In this document: one piece after another, positions 1 to 8,538 of the stretch
Layout of the letters: each line of letters starts with the position of its first letter
Position numbering within the stretch: position 1 is the first letter of the stretch
Assembly: GCF_014831675.1 (NCBI RefSeq)
Contig: NZ_VJXY01000029.1
Span: 36,473 to 100,472, forward strand
DNA from: Komarekiella delphini-convector SJRDD-AB1
GTDB lineage: Bacteria; Cyanobacteriota; Cyanobacteriia; Cyanobacteriales; Nostocaceae
Direction of reading: 5' to 3'
DNA length: 64,000 nucleotides
Translations under genes and position numbers: made by a program
The notes under the pieces: model-generated
The model's database searches: none
What the model saw: only the letters and a program-made list of their open reading frames with translations
What the model was told of the DNA's origin: nothing

Positions 1-681
1 TAGCATCTGCATAGAGCTTATCGAAACCCTAGGGTGAAGGGTTAATTCCTGCTGATAGAAGACACAAGCACCTCTATTATGGTTGTCCACAATAGATTAG
101 AAGTCACAGTTATCACAGATATTTATTTCGGTGATTTTACGGCACTTTTAACCATCATTCGCCATCGGAAATTAAATTATTTTCTCTTTTGGCGCTACTG
201 TAGCGGCGTAACTTGAAGCCACCTTTACGAATTGGATGAGTTCTACTACAAATAAGTCGTAGACCCAAGCAATTGCAGGTTTTTCACTTTTAGTGCTTGC
301 CTTTCTTGCCCTCAAATTGTAGATTTTTCCCTACTCGTCCTCTCAAGCTTAGGACAGCATAGTGTTTGAATAGGGTACTACGGGCATACACCCTTTTGTT
401 CTGCCAGTAGAGACATGAATTTACTTGTCTCTACACTACGAATAAACAAAGCAGTAGTAGCCGCATAAGCGCGGCTATTGATTCTGGTTTTGCTACTTCG
501 TAATTTTATATTAAATACTAGCATGGACTAATAATAGCAAAATTGTTGTTTAATTTTGAATTAAAGTTGCAGATAAACTTTTATATAAATCCCTGGACTT
601 AAGAAGGGAAAAAGTGGTGAGGATTTTCCTCCCGCTGCATTGCCTAGTGAGTATTGTAGGATGGCTTTTATAAAAGTTCAT
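1..681. other. Gene-poor stretch at the left edge
   Basis: I see no convincing coding sequence here. The only clear structure is a 9-bp perfect inverted repeat (GTAGAGACA at 407-415 and TGTCTCTAC at 426-434). It resembles the longer GTAGAGACGTTGCA hairpins at 43801 and 57445 and is probably a degenerate member of that family. Confidence 0.5.
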
Positions 682-828
682 CTAATTTAGAGGAGTAGTT
701 TTGTCCAATGAGTTAAATCCAAGATTTTCTTGATTGAGAGTAGACAAAAAGCGAAAAGTCTCACACATCCGGGGTTCCCAGCGCAAGAACTTTTCTTTGA
801 AAGCAGTCAGACAATTCTGAACGTCCAT
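682..828 (-). CDS. Possible 48-residue protein, unrecognised
   Basis: A short open frame on the minus strand from ATG at 828 to TAG at 682 encodes 48 residues with a protein-like mix of charged and aromatic residues (it begins MDVQNCLTAFKEK and ends LDKTTPLN). I do not recognise it. There is no strong Shine-Dalgarno directly before the ATG; AGGAAG lies roughly 15 bases upstream. No signal peptide or membrane segment is visible. It stands alone in a gene-poor region, so it may be a small gene, the tail of a decayed gene, or chance. Confidence 0.3.
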   Translation of the reverse strand: MDVQNCLTAFKEKFLRWEPRMCETFRFLSTLNQENLGFNSLDKTTPLN

Positions 829-1366
829 CTATAGGAAGAATAAATCTTCCTATATCTACTTGGTGCTTTATTGCCACCACTAGATGTTAATATCCGCTTT
901 AACACTTCTATATAACCAAAAAATTCCTGATTCGCCACAGCTTAAGAGATTTTTCCTGCCAGGGCTGCTAAACTCAAGTTGACATCAAGATGCAGTGATA
1001 ACCTAATATGTATGTATTTAATTTAAATATTTTCGCTAATTCGGGGATGAATCCAAGTCTGGCTACAGATGAAGTCTCTCTTCGATACACTCCTAAATAT
1101 GTAAATTAAATGCGAAACCACAATAACCTCTTTAGTTTTTGGGTGTAGAGCTTGAGATAAATGTTGCCTACTGGGCTATTACAACTAAAATTTTAATGGT
1201 TATCCTTAAATTAGAATCAGTAGCCTTTTCATCATCAGCCTATTAACACCTGGCATTGAATAAAGGGCAACACAGAGTAAAGTATCACTCATTTTTTCAC
1301 CATCACCTGCCTTTACTCATGATCTCTAGGGCAGATGAGGAAATTTTAAGACTTTGGCTGGTAGCA
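829..1366. other. Spacer upstream of sdhB
   Basis: I see no gene in this stretch. It is AT-rich and presumably carries the sdhB promoter. An upstream in-frame TTG at 1256 would add 37 residues to SdhB, but that extension (His-rich, unlike the family) looks untranslated. Confidence 0.45.
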
Positions 1367-2380
1367 ATGGAAGTTATTTTTAAAGTCATTCGGCAACAAG
1401 AAAATTCCTCTCCTGTTGTGCAAACTTACCTTTTAGATGCCGAATCTGGCAATACAATCCTAGATTGTCTCAATCGGATTAAGTGGGAGCAAGATGGAAC
1501 ATTAGCGTTTCGCAAAAATTGTCGCAATACGATTTGTGGTAGCTGTGCTATGCGAATCAATGGACGTTCAGCTTTAGCTTGCAAAGAAAATATTGGTAGT
1601 GAACTTGCTAGATTACAACAGATATTATCATTAGCAAGTAAAGCAAGTACCATTCCAGAAATCACGGTGGCTCCTTTAGGTAATATGCCCGTGATTAAAG
1701 ATTTGGTTGTGGATATGAGCAGTTTTTGGAATAATTTAGAAGCAGTAGCTCCTTATGTGAGTACAGCCGCGCGACAAGTGCCAGAAAGGGAGTTTTTGCA
1801 AACACCACTAGAGCGATCGCAACTCGATCAAACTGGCAACTGTATTATGTGCGGTGCTTGCTACTCTGAGTGCAATGCCCGTGAAGTAAATCCAGATTTC
1901 GTTGGGCCCCACGCCCTAGCTAAAGCTTACCGGATGGTAGCAGATTCCCGCGATAGTGACACTGAAAATCGCTTAGAAAGCTACAACGAAGGCACTAAAG
2001 GAGTGTGGGGTTGCACTCGTTGTTTGTACTGCGACTCAGTTTGTCCAATGGAAGTCGCACCTCTAGAACAAATCACTAAAATTAAACAAGAAATCCTCAC
2101 ACATAAACAAGCCGACGACAGTCGCTCAATTCGCCACCGTAAAGTATTAATAGACTTAGTTAAAGAAGGTGGTTGGATTGATGAACGTCAGTTTGGTTTA
2201 CAAGTTGTCGGTAACTACTTTCGAGATCTCAAAGGATTACTTAGTCTTGCACCCCTGGGTTTCAGGATGTTATGTCGAGGTAAATTTCCCATGTCATTTG
2301 AACCTTCCCAAGGAACGCAACAAGTGCGGTTGCTAATCGAATCTGTGCAGCAAGAAGAGAGACTAGAGACAAAGAATTAG
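1367..2380 (+). CDS. sdhB: Succinate dehydrogenase/fumarate reductase iron-sulfur subunit
   Basis: This is the iron-sulfur subunit that passes electrons from the flavoprotein SdhA towards the quinone pool at the membrane. Starting at ATG 1367 it has 337 residues and opens MEVIFKVIRQ, as SdhB proteins do. The N-terminal ferredoxin-like half has the [2Fe-2S] ligands in CRNTICGSC followed by a distal Cys in SALAC. The C-terminal half has the two cluster motifs CIMCGACYSEC and CTRCLYCDSVCP, for the [4Fe-4S] and [3Fe-4S] centres. An in-frame TTG at 1256 exists, but the extra 37 residues do not fit the family. No sdhA or membrane anchor gene lies in the window; cyanobacteria often scatter these genes. 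The next gene is convergent. Confidence 0.93.
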   Translation: MEVIFKVIRQQENSSPVVQTYLLDAESGNTILDCLNRIKWEQDGTLAFRKNCRNTICGSCAMRINGRSALACKENIGSELARLQQILSLASKASTIPEITVAPLGNMPVIKDLVVDMSSFWNNLEAVAPYVSTAARQVPEREFLQTPLERSQLDQTGNCIMCGACYSECNAREVNPDFVGPHALAKAYRMVADSRDSDTENRLESYNEGTKGVWGCTRCLYCDSVCPMEVAPLEQITKIKQEILTHKQADDSRSIRHRKVLIDLVKEGGWIDERQFGLQVVGNYFRDLKGLLSLAPLGFRMLCRGKFPMSFEPSQGTQQVRLLIESVQQEERLETKN

Positions 2381-2538
2381 GGATTGGGTATTGGGGACTG
2401 GGTATTAGGTATTGTATTGTTTGCTGGGGATTTAAGTATTGGGTATTGAGTCTTAAAGATTAGATATTTTAGGTATTGGTAAACTCTTCCCCAATCACTA
2501 GTACCCAATTCCCAGTCCCCAGCCCCCAATCACTAACT
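2381..2538. repeat. Heptamer-rich imperfect inverted repeat between convergent genes
   Basis: The spacer between sdhB and the convergent lipoprotein gene begins with ATTGGGGACTG-type words and ends with their complements (CAGTCCCCAG, CCCCAATCAC), so the transcript could fold into a long imperfect hairpin. The central part (AGTCTTAAAGATTAGATATT) is nearly repeated in the 5710-5891 spacer. Its position suggests a bidirectional terminator, and it is also a member of a dispersed repeat family. Confidence 0.6.
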
Positions 2539-3063
2539 TCAACGCGGTTCTTGAGGAACATTTAACGGTTGTCCAGAACGGTTATACACTAAAATATCCC
2601 ACTGCCCGTTATTGCTAGATTCAAAAGCAATCCTACTACCATCAGCGCTAATTGTAGGGTTGCGAACTTCTGATTGCAGGTTAGTAGTTAAATTACGTGA
2701 TTGGCGTGTTTCCTGGTCGTAGAGAAAAATAGCTGATCGCCCTTGACGACTAGCAGCAAACACAATATAACGACCATTTTCAGAAACACTCGGATGAGTT
2801 GCGATCGTATCCAAGGAGTTTAAACCTGGCAAATCAACCAAATTACGAGTTACCGTATCAAACATATAAACATCTTGACTACCACGTCGGTCGGAAATAA
2901 AAACAATGTATCTCCTAGAAATTTGAGGTTCTAACTCCGAAGCTAGACTGTTAAGACCCCTACCCCCCGGATCAAAGGAATAATTCAACAGGCGAGGGTA
3001 GCCAAAACATCCACTCAGCAAACCTGAGCATATAAATGTAGGAATAAAAATAAAGGGTTTCAT
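2539..3063 (-). CDS. TolB-like beta-propeller lipoprotein (paralogue A)
   Basis: This 174-residue protein has an N-terminal lipoprotein signal (hydrophobic stretch then LLSGC, lipobox Cys at about residue 19). After it come repeated PD40/TolB-like blades, seen as IVFISDRRGSQDVYMFD, IVFAASRQGRSAIFLYD and IAFESSNNGQWDILVYN. Only about three blades are present, fewer than a closed six- or seven-blade propeller, so it may pair with a partner or form a partial sheet. It is probably anchored to a membrane on the periplasmic side. The next minus-strand gene (3304-3864) has the same plan and is a tandem paralogue. The specific function is unknown. Confidence 0.75.
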   Translation of the reverse strand: MKPFIFIPTFICSGLLSGCFGYPRLLNYSFDPGGRGLNSLASELEPQISRRYIVFISDRRGSQDVYMFDTVTRNLVDLPGLNSLDTIATHPSVSENGRYIVFAASRQGRSAIFLYDQETRQSRNLTTNLQSEVRNPTISADGSRIAFESSNNGQWDILVYNRSGQPLNVPQEPR

Positions 3064-3303
3064 ATATCAATCATCAGTCAAGAGTCAAAAGTCAAGGGTC
3101 AAGAGTCATTAGTCATTAGTCATTGGTCAATTGTAATTTTTCTTCTCCTGCTTCCCCTGCTTCCCCTGCTTCCCCTGCTTCCCCTGCTTCCCCTGCTCCC
3201 CCTGCTCCCCGGTCACTGAGCGGAGCCGTAAAGCCTGCGGCATAGCTACGCTTAGGGCGCAGCCTCAAAGTAGAGAAGTGCTGCTTCCCCTGCTCCCCCT
3301 CTC
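3064..3303. repeat. Composite repeat block: GTCATTA-type heptamers and CCTGCTTCC nonamers
   Basis: Three repeat types lie side by side. From 3075 to 3130 there are degenerate heptamers of the AGTCATT/AGTCAAG kind. At 3147-3209 there are seven nonamers, five CCTGCTTCC followed by two CCTGCTCCC. At 3225-3280 is a GC-rich block containing GCGCAGCCTCAAAGTAGAG, which recurs at about 40911 and in altered form at about 18376. The heptamer part, up to the TCAATTGTAATTTTTCTTC junction, recurs inverted at 56442-56490. Confidence 0.8.
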
Positions 3304-3864
3304 CTACGGCGGCGAACTAACAGTTGCACCGTTAGGAATATCTAACTCTATATTCGGCCCCCGGTCTAGTACTTCAATATCCCACTGACCACGGCTGGCG
3401 GTTTCAAAGACAACATAACGTCCATCTGGGCTGATATTAGGTTTTCTTACCCAGCCGCGATAAGTTGGGGTGAGGATTTGCGACTGTTGCGTAGCGCGAT
3501 CATAAAGCGCCACTACTGGTCTACCTTGGTCACTAGTAATATAAGCAATGTAACGCCCGGTATAGCTCAAACTTGGACTTTCAGCAATTGTTTCTGGTCG
3601 GTTTAAGCCCGGTATGCGAATCAACCTTTGCTCCTCCAAGTTGTACAGCAGCAGTTGATGATTACCATTTCGATTAGATACAAACGCTAAAAAGCGCCCA
3701 TTTCCACTCAAACCAGGTTGCTCCTCGGTGTAGCGACTGTTGAGGGAAGTAGGCCCTACAGGAATATTATTAGAATTACAAGCTATAAGTAAACTTATCA
3801 AGCTAAAAACCAGGCTCCAATGAATTGGTCTTTGGAGCCAAAATGTAGACGTAAATTTTTTCAC
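3304..3864 (-). CDS. TolB-like beta-propeller lipoprotein (paralogue B)
   Basis: This 186-residue protein is a paralogue of the one encoded at 2539-3063. The N-terminus is hydrophobic and ends in a lipobox (SLLIAC, Cys about residue 29). Blade-like PD40 segments follow: FLAFVSNRNGNHQLLLYN, IAYITSDQGRPVVALYD and YVVFETASRGQWDIEVLD. The pair is separated by the repeat block at 3064-3303, which may have entered after the duplication. Both likely sit in the cell envelope. No enzymatic motif is visible. Confidence 0.75.
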   Translation of the reverse strand: MKKFTSTFWLQRPIHWSLVFSLISLLIACNSNNIPVGPTSLNSRYTEEQPGLSGNGRFLAFVSNRNGNHQLLLYNLEEQRLIRIPGLNRPETIAESPSLSYTGRYIAYITSDQGRPVVALYDRATQQSQILTPTYRGWVRKPNISPDGRYVVFETASRGQWDIEVLDRGPNIELDIPNGATVSSPP

Positions 3865-3911
3865 CTCAACTGTGTTCCGTCGTCTCTCAGTCTCCCTGCA
3901 CCCTGGCTATT

Positions 3912-4817
3912 TTAGACATTATCAAAATCGGTTGAATTATCTGGCTCCTCATTTGGCTTTTCAATCGGGTTGTAGGGTACATACTCAGTTGGTATCGCCT
4001 CATCATCTTCGCGCCCTCTTCGAGAAGACGAGTCAGTTGGCGGACGACGCCTTTTTGGTCTGGTAGGAGCAACATCGTCTTCGCGACTTTCTGGTCGCTG
4101 GGGCCCGTTATTGCTACGACGAGAAGGTTTTCTAACTTCCCCGCCTGAACTGTCCCAATCATCAACTTCCCTAGAAGAACCCCAATTCTCCTCTTCAAAG
4201 CTATCAGAAGTACGATTTACTGGACGCCCAGAATTACGCCGACGCCCTCTATCCCCGGCTTCTGTACTTTCGTTGCCTTTGCGGCGTTCTGGACGACGGG
4301 GAGATTGATCCTCGTAGTAGTTATCACGAGATGAAATTTCATCCCTGCTAGCCCGAATCCGGGGACGTATAGGGCGCTCCTCTTCTTCATAAGGCAGTGG
4401 CTCAAAATCATCTTCCATCTCGGCCTGATACTTTCTACGATCATTGTACGAATAGCGATCGCTTACTGGTCTGTCTTCGTCCACAATCGGAGTATTGCGC
4501 TTAGCTTGCTGAGTAGCTATACTCCGCAAACGAATACTTTCAACAGCAAAAAATACAGTTGTGCCGACTAAAAGCAATTGACCAAATTGTAAAATTGGGT
4601 CTAGTCGCCACCCTTGAAAGATGAGAATGAAACCACAAAGTAAGCCCACTGCGGCAAAAAAGATATCTTGATCTCTTGACAGTTCGGGACGCACAGTGCG
4701 AAGAAAATACAGTGCTGCCCCAGCCACAGCCAGGAAAATTCCTAGAATACTGGCTGAGTTTGCCCCAAAATTTACCTGAGCCAGAACACTGGCTGAGTTC
4801 AGCCCAAAATTTATCAT
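3912..4817 (-). CDS. ycf66: Ycf66 family membrane protein
   Basis: The 301-residue product has an N-terminal membrane part with about three hydrophobic helices (around residues 22-40, 52-68 and 76-92) and a long, charged, Arg/Asp/Glu/Pro-rich cytoplasmic tail from about residue 100 on. The membrane part with its LRTVRPELSRDQDIFFAA segment is characteristic of Ycf66, a family conserved in cyanobacteria and some plastids whose role is not established. The first residues show a 13-residue tandem duplication (NFGLNSASVLAQV then NFGANSASILGIF). It sits close to psbX and the YggT gene. The low-complexity tail gives many spurious frames on the other strand. Confidence 0.85.
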   Translation of the reverse strand: MINFGLNSASVLAQVNFGANSASILGIFLAVAGAALYFLRTVRPELSRDQDIFFAAVGLLCGFILIFQGWRLDPILQFGQLLLVGTTVFFAVESIRLRSIATQQAKRNTPIVDEDRPVSDRYSYNDRRKYQAEMEDDFEPLPYEEEERPIRPRIRASRDEISSRDNYYEDQSPRRPERRKGNESTEAGDRGRRRNSGRPVNRTSDSFEEENWGSSREVDDWDSSGGEVRKPSRRSNNGPQRPESREDDVAPTRPKRRRPPTDSSSRRGREDDEAIPTEYVPYNPIEKPNEEPDNSTDFDNV

Positions 4818-5064
4818 TGCTGTTTTCCCAATATCAAATCTATGTTAGCGAGTCACAATTAAAATCACTACTCTAATTAGGCGCAATATATTGAAGCTTC
4901 AAAGCATCTGGTAAAGAAGCTCTGAAGCTGTCCACCGAAAGCTAAAAAAGCCGATGTGTGTCAACTACAACCGCCCTTAAAGGGAAAAATTGCTGCGCTT
5001 GGTGCAATTAGATAAATAGCTGACAGACAATCGGGTATGAGAGTCCAAGCGACTCCGCCAAACA
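4818..5064. other. Spacer between ycf66 and psbX
   Basis: I see no gene. Both flanking genes are on the minus strand, so this spacer probably contains the ycf66 promoter and the psbX 3' end. A loose inverted repeat (GAAGCTTC near 4891, GAAGCTCTGAAGC near 4916) is the only structure noted. Confidence 0.4.
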
Positions 5065-5184
5065 TTATGAACGCTGGATTTTATCTTTCTGGCTAATGAA
5101 AATTAGACCAACTGTAGCAGGGATAACTACAATTGCAGCACCAAAAACCAAACTCCAAAGAAAATTTGCTAAAGAAGGCGTCAT
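5065..5184 (-). CDS. psbX: Photosystem II protein PsbX (39 residues)
   Basis: A 120-bp frame from ATG at 5184 to TAA at 5065 encodes [15 protein letters not shown], then a hydrophobic helix and a C-terminus [14 protein letters not shown]. This is the typical PsbX sequence and length (about 39-41 residues, one membrane helix). PsbX is a small subunit of photosystem II in the thylakoid membrane, near cytochrome b559. An AG-rich element (GGTTGAGAA) lies just before the start. The gene lies between ycf66 and the YggT gene and is expressed divergently from the latter. Confidence 0.95.
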   Translation of the reverse strand: MTPSLANFLWSLVFGAAIVVIPATVGLIFISQKDKIQRS

Positions 5185-5415
5185 AGTTCTCAACCTTTTT
5201 TTACACACTTCATAATAATTCTAATGGTGTATCACTTTCTTGAGAAGCCTCTGAGCACAAGCGACCAAACTTGATAACCGTCATCACAAATCATTGTTAA
5301 TCCGTATTAGGGATTGAAATAAAATAATAAAGGGAGTGCTTTACAAAGCTTAAAATTTTCTGGCGATGCCGTTCGCCCAAGTTCTTCCTTTATTCACAGA
5401 TAGTTACTCAAGCTG

Positions 5416-5709
5416 ATGACTGGTGCTAACCTGACTACTTGGATTCTCGGCCCTGTATTGGGACTAATGACGTTTTTGTTTATTTTTCGCATAATTCTCA
5501 CTTGGTATCCCCAAGTGGATCTGAATCGTTTGCCCTTTAATTTAATAGCTTGGCCCACTGAACCCTTTTTAGTACCGATGCGAAAGCTAGTACCACCCAT
5601 AGGTGGAGTGGACATTACTCCTATTATTTGGGTTGGTATCTTCAGTCTGGTGCGAGAAATTTTGCTAGGTCAACAAGGTTTGCTGACCATGATGTCTCGT
5701 GTAAGTTAG
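5416..5709 (+). CDS. YggT family (Ycf19-like) membrane protein
   Basis: A 97-residue protein with two hydrophobic segments, near residues 9-27 and 67-85, separated by a short loop holding the conserved pattern P(X)nVPMRKLVPPIGGVDITPI. This pattern defines the YggT family, called Ycf19 in plastids. Plastid and cyanobacterial members have been linked to thylakoid membrane organisation and cytochrome b6f assembly, but the exact job of this copy is not shown by the sequence. The ATG at 5416 is the natural start. It lies divergent from psbX and converges on accC. Confidence 0.88.
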   Translation: MTGANLTTWILGPVLGLMTFLFIFRIILTWYPQVDLNRLPFNLIAWPTEPFLVPMRKLVPPIGGVDITPIIWVGIFSLVREILLGQQGLLTMMSRVS

Positions 5710-5891
5710 AGATTGGGGACTGAGTATTAGGGAGCAGCTATCAAGTATTGTATTAGTTGCTAGGTATTTAAGTATTAGGTCTTAAAGATTGGATATTTTA
5801 GGTATTAGGAAAATCTTTCCCAGTCCCCAATCCCCAATCCCCATTGCCCCTTATCCCCAGAGGGGGCCCCGAGTTCCCCAGTCCCCAGTCC
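5710..5891. repeat. Heptamer-rich inverted repeat between convergent genes (related to 2381-2538)
   Basis: The spacer between the YggT gene and accC begins GATTGGGGACTG and ends in runs of CAGTCCCCAATCCCC, so a long imperfect hairpin is possible. The middle (AGTCTTAAAGATTGGATATT, then TTTAGGTATTAGG) is a near copy of the middle of the 2381-2538 spacer. Both copies sit between convergent genes. Confidence 0.6.
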
Positions 5892-7235
5892 TTAACTATT
5901 CATCTCCTGCACAAAATTGGTATAAATATTACCCTGTAAAAACTGTGGTGTTTCCATAATTTTTTGATGAAACGGGATGGTAGTAGGAAGTCCCGTGATG
6001 GCACACTCCCGCAGTGCGCGTTTCATCCGGTTAATGGCGGTTAGTCGGTCTGGGCCCCAAACTATTAACTTGCCAATCAGGGAGTCGTAGTAGGGCGGGA
6101 TTTGGTAATCTGTGTAAACATGAGAATCAATTCGGACACCAGGGCCGCCAGGAGGGAGATAGCCACTGATACGTCCAGGGGAAGGGCGAAAGTCATGGTC
6201 AGGGTCTTCGGCATTGATTCGGCATTCGATCGCATGACCCTGCAAAACTACTTGATCTTGGGTAAGCTTAAGTTTTTCTCCTTGAGCAATTCGGATTTGC
6301 TCAACAACCAAGTCTACCCCTGTAATCATCTCTGTTACTGGATGCTCTACTTGAATCCGGGTATTCATTTCCATAAAGTAGAATTTTCCGGATCTATCTA
6401 AGAGAAACTCAATAGTTCCCGCCCCAGTGTAGTTGATAAACTGGGCAGCTTTGACAGCAGCTTGTCCCATTTTGTCTCGCAGGTCAGAATCGAGAGCAGG
6501 GCTAGGGGCTTCTTCAAGTAGCTTTTGATTGCGACGTTGAATCGAGCAATCTCTTTCACCTAAGTGAATGACATTACCGTAGTTATCCGCCAAAATTTGA
6601 AATTCAATGTGGCGCGGACGTTCAATAAATTTTTCTATATAAACGCCAGAATTGCCAAAAGCTGCTCCCGCTTCACCTTGGGCTGCCATAAATAGTTTGA
6701 CAAATTCGCTTTCAGCACGTACCAGACGCATACCCCGTCCACCGCCACCCGCTGTGGCTTTGATCATTACTGGATAGCCAATATCCTTAGCAAAGGCTAA
6801 TCCTTCTTGCTCAGACTCTACTAACCCCTCGCTACCTGGTACAGTTGGCACTCCAGCCTTTTGCATGGTTTCTTTCGCAGTGGATTTATCCCCCATCCGC
6901 CTTATGGCTTCTGGAGTTGGGCCAATAAAGGCAATATGATGGTCAGCACAAATTTCTGCAAACCGAGCATTTTCTGCCAAAAAGCCATAACCAGGATGAA
7001 TGGCGCTGGCATTGCGCGTCAATGCGGCAGCAATAATATTGGGAATATTCAAATAACTTTTACTGCTGGCAGGTTCGCCAATGCAAACCGCTTCATCAGC
7101 AAGTTGGACGTGGAGAGCATTACGGTCAACAGTGGAGTGAATCGCAACCGTCGCAATTCCCATTTCTTCACAGGCGCGAAGAATGCGAAGGGCAATTTCT
7201 CCCCGATTGGCAATTAATATTTTGTCAAACTTCAT
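5892..7235 (-). CDS. accC: Biotin carboxylase subunit of acetyl-CoA carboxylase
   Basis: AccC carboxylates the biotin on AccB using ATP and bicarbonate, the first half-reaction of fatty acid synthesis. The 447 residues match the family's usual length. The N-terminal Rossmann-like part begins [14 protein letters not shown]. The ATP-grasp domain has the glycine-rich loop [12 protein letters not shown] (about residue 163), and the active-site stretch [14 protein letters not shown] is intact. The C-terminal biotin carboxylase domain contains [15 protein letters not shown] at 7235 is the standard start. No other acc genes are adjacent, as is common in cyanobacteria. Confidence 0.97.
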   Translation of the reverse strand: MKFDKILIANRGEIALRILRACEEMGIATVAIHSTVDRNALHVQLADEAVCIGEPASSKSYLNIPNIIAAALTRNASAIHPGYGFLAENARFAEICADHHIAFIGPTPEAIRRMGDKSTAKETMQKAGVPTVPGSEGLVESEQEGLAFAKDIGYPVMIKATAGGGGRGMRLVRAESEFVKLFMAAQGEAGAAFGNSGVYIEKFIERPRHIEFQILADNYGNVIHLGERDCSIQRRNQKLLEEAPSPALDSDLRDKMGQAAVKAAQFINYTGAGTIEFLLDRSGKFYFMEMNTRIQVEHPVTEMITGVDLVVEQIRIAQGEKLKLTQDQVVLQGHAIECRINAEDPDHDFRPSPGRISGYLPPGGPGVRIDSHVYTDYQIPPYYDSLIGKLIVWGPDRLTAINRMKRALRECAITGLPTTIPFHQKIMETPQFLQGNIYTNFVQEMNS

Positions 7236-7694
7236 TTTCTAGTTTCGATATCAGTACCAGTAGATTGTCATTTTCTTCCATCCAATTTGAAATAAAACTG
7301 CCGTTATATTTCAAATTATGACAGGAGATTTCCAACCTTCATCTTCAGCAGAGTATAGGATCGGGCTTGCTGCCTCTACGGGTCTTAACTAGAGTAGCAA
7401 CATTGCTGCTATCAAGCTTTGCCAGTTTCCCAAACTAGCCTGTTGCGATCGCAACAATGAAACTGCTAGCGCCAAATCTAGAAGATTTTACGCTCGTGCC
7501 GAATCCAAGGAAGCGATGTACCATGCCTCTACCCCTTTAAATATCACTTGTGCCGCTGCTAAATTTCTGTTAGTCTGATATCCGCTTTCAGAAAATTTGT
7601 GAAACCGTACACTTAAATTTTTGGGAACTTGAACTTAGATATCACCTTACTATAATTATCCTGATATGCTATATTCTGTATTTAGACAATCCAT
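7236..7694. other. Spacer between accC and tRNA-Leu
   Basis: I see no gene longer than about 25 codons. One HIP1-like GCGATCGC lies near 7445. The region must contain the accC promoter near its left end and the tRNA promoter near its right end. TTGAACTTAGATATCACC at about 7627 is a possible start of the latter. Confidence 0.4.
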
Positions 7695-7775
7695 GCGGAT
7701 GTGGCGGAATTGGTATACGCGCACGTTTGAGGGGCGTGTGCCTTTGGCTTGCGAGTTCGAGTCTCGCCATCCGCA
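7695..7775 (+). tRNA. trnL-GAG: tRNA-Leu, anticodon GAG
   Basis: The 81-nt cloverleaf has acceptor arms GCGGATG/CATCCGC, a D arm with GAATTGGTA, an anticodon stem CACGT/GCGTG closing the loop TTGAGGG (anticodon GAG), a long class II variable arm (TGCCTTTGGCTT) and a T arm GCGAG-TTCGAGT-CTCGC, with discriminator A. The long variable arm and anticodon identify leucine, reading CUC/CUU. The CCA is not encoded: TTG follows the discriminator base. Confidence 0.95.
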
Positions 7776-7908
7776 TTGTTTAAATATTAGTCAAAAGTCA
7801 ATAGTCAAGGGTTAAAATACCTGAGACTGTTGACTTTTAACTTTTAACCTAGACTTAGCTCTGAATTTTTATGCTTTTATAGAAATAGGTGAAGTTTTGT
7901 AAAAAGCA

Positions 7909-8538
7909 TTGACTACTACTTTTACGCCGACAAACAACTTAATACTTCCAGCAGCTTGGCATCGCCTCACTCCAATTTGGCAAGGTGGGGAGGTAGTGAT
8001 TCAACAAGGTCTGCCTCACACTCAGCTGGCACCGACTTGGCAAATGCTACTTTTAGGCGACGGCTCGCCAACAAGACACTTAGAATTGCTGACAGGCAAG
8101 CCGACAGAAGTAGATGTCATTGACATGTCATTAATTGGCATGGATTTAGATGATGCTCCTGATTTAATTCAAGCTGTCCCAGGGCCGCGACTACGGCGAC
8201 AAGTGTGGCTGCGTACCCCCTCTGGTCAGCGATTAGCTTATGCAACCTCGTGGTGGGAAGCTAGTCATGTAGATGAGTATCTACAAAATCGCTCATTACC
8301 AATTTGGGCGAGTTTAGCCCGTCTCCGCACAGAGTTGTATCGAGATGTCCAAGGAATTTACTACGGTTACTCAGATGCACTACAGTCAGGTTTTGATGAA
8401 ACTGGGCCTTTTTGGGGTCGCCACTATTTATTTTGGCATCATGGACAGCCACTAACTTTAATCTATGAAGTTTTCTCGCCTTATTTAACCAAATATTTGG
8501 GGCCTATGCAGATGAGTATCGTTAATGCATCGGCATAG
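7909..8538 (+). CDS. Chorismate lyase family protein (4-hydroxybenzoate formation)
   Basis: The 209-residue sequence resembles the cyanobacterial chorismate lyase/DUF98 family, which releases pyruvate from chorismate to give 4-hydroxybenzoate, the ring precursor of plastoquinone. Visible family features are GSPTRHLELLTG near residue 52, RQVWLRTPSGQRLAYATSWW near 97 with the conserved Arg, and the C-terminal FWGRHYLFWHHGQPLTLIYE with Glu at the end of the last strand. The start is TTG at 7909, preceded by GGTGAAG 16 bases upstream; no ATG lies close by. It is a soluble cytoplasmic enzyme. It follows the tRNA-Leu gene with a heptamer-like repeat (AAAAGTCAATAGTCAAGG) between them. Confidence 0.8.
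   Translation: MTTTFTPTNNLILPAAWHRLTPIWQGGEVVIQQGLPHTQLAPTWQMLLLGDGSPTRHLELLTGKPTEVDVIDMSLIGMDLDDAPDLIQAVPGPRLRRQVWLRTPSGQRLAYATSWWEASHVDEYLQNRSLPIWASLARLRTELYRDVQGIYYGYSDALQSGFDETGPFWGRHYLFWHHGQPLTLIYEVFSPYLTKYLGPMQMSIVNASA

Noticed and set aside
1256-1366. N-terminal extension of SdhB from a TTG at 1256
   Set aside because: The extra 37 residues are His-rich and unlike any SdhB; ATG 1367 gives the family's normal start.
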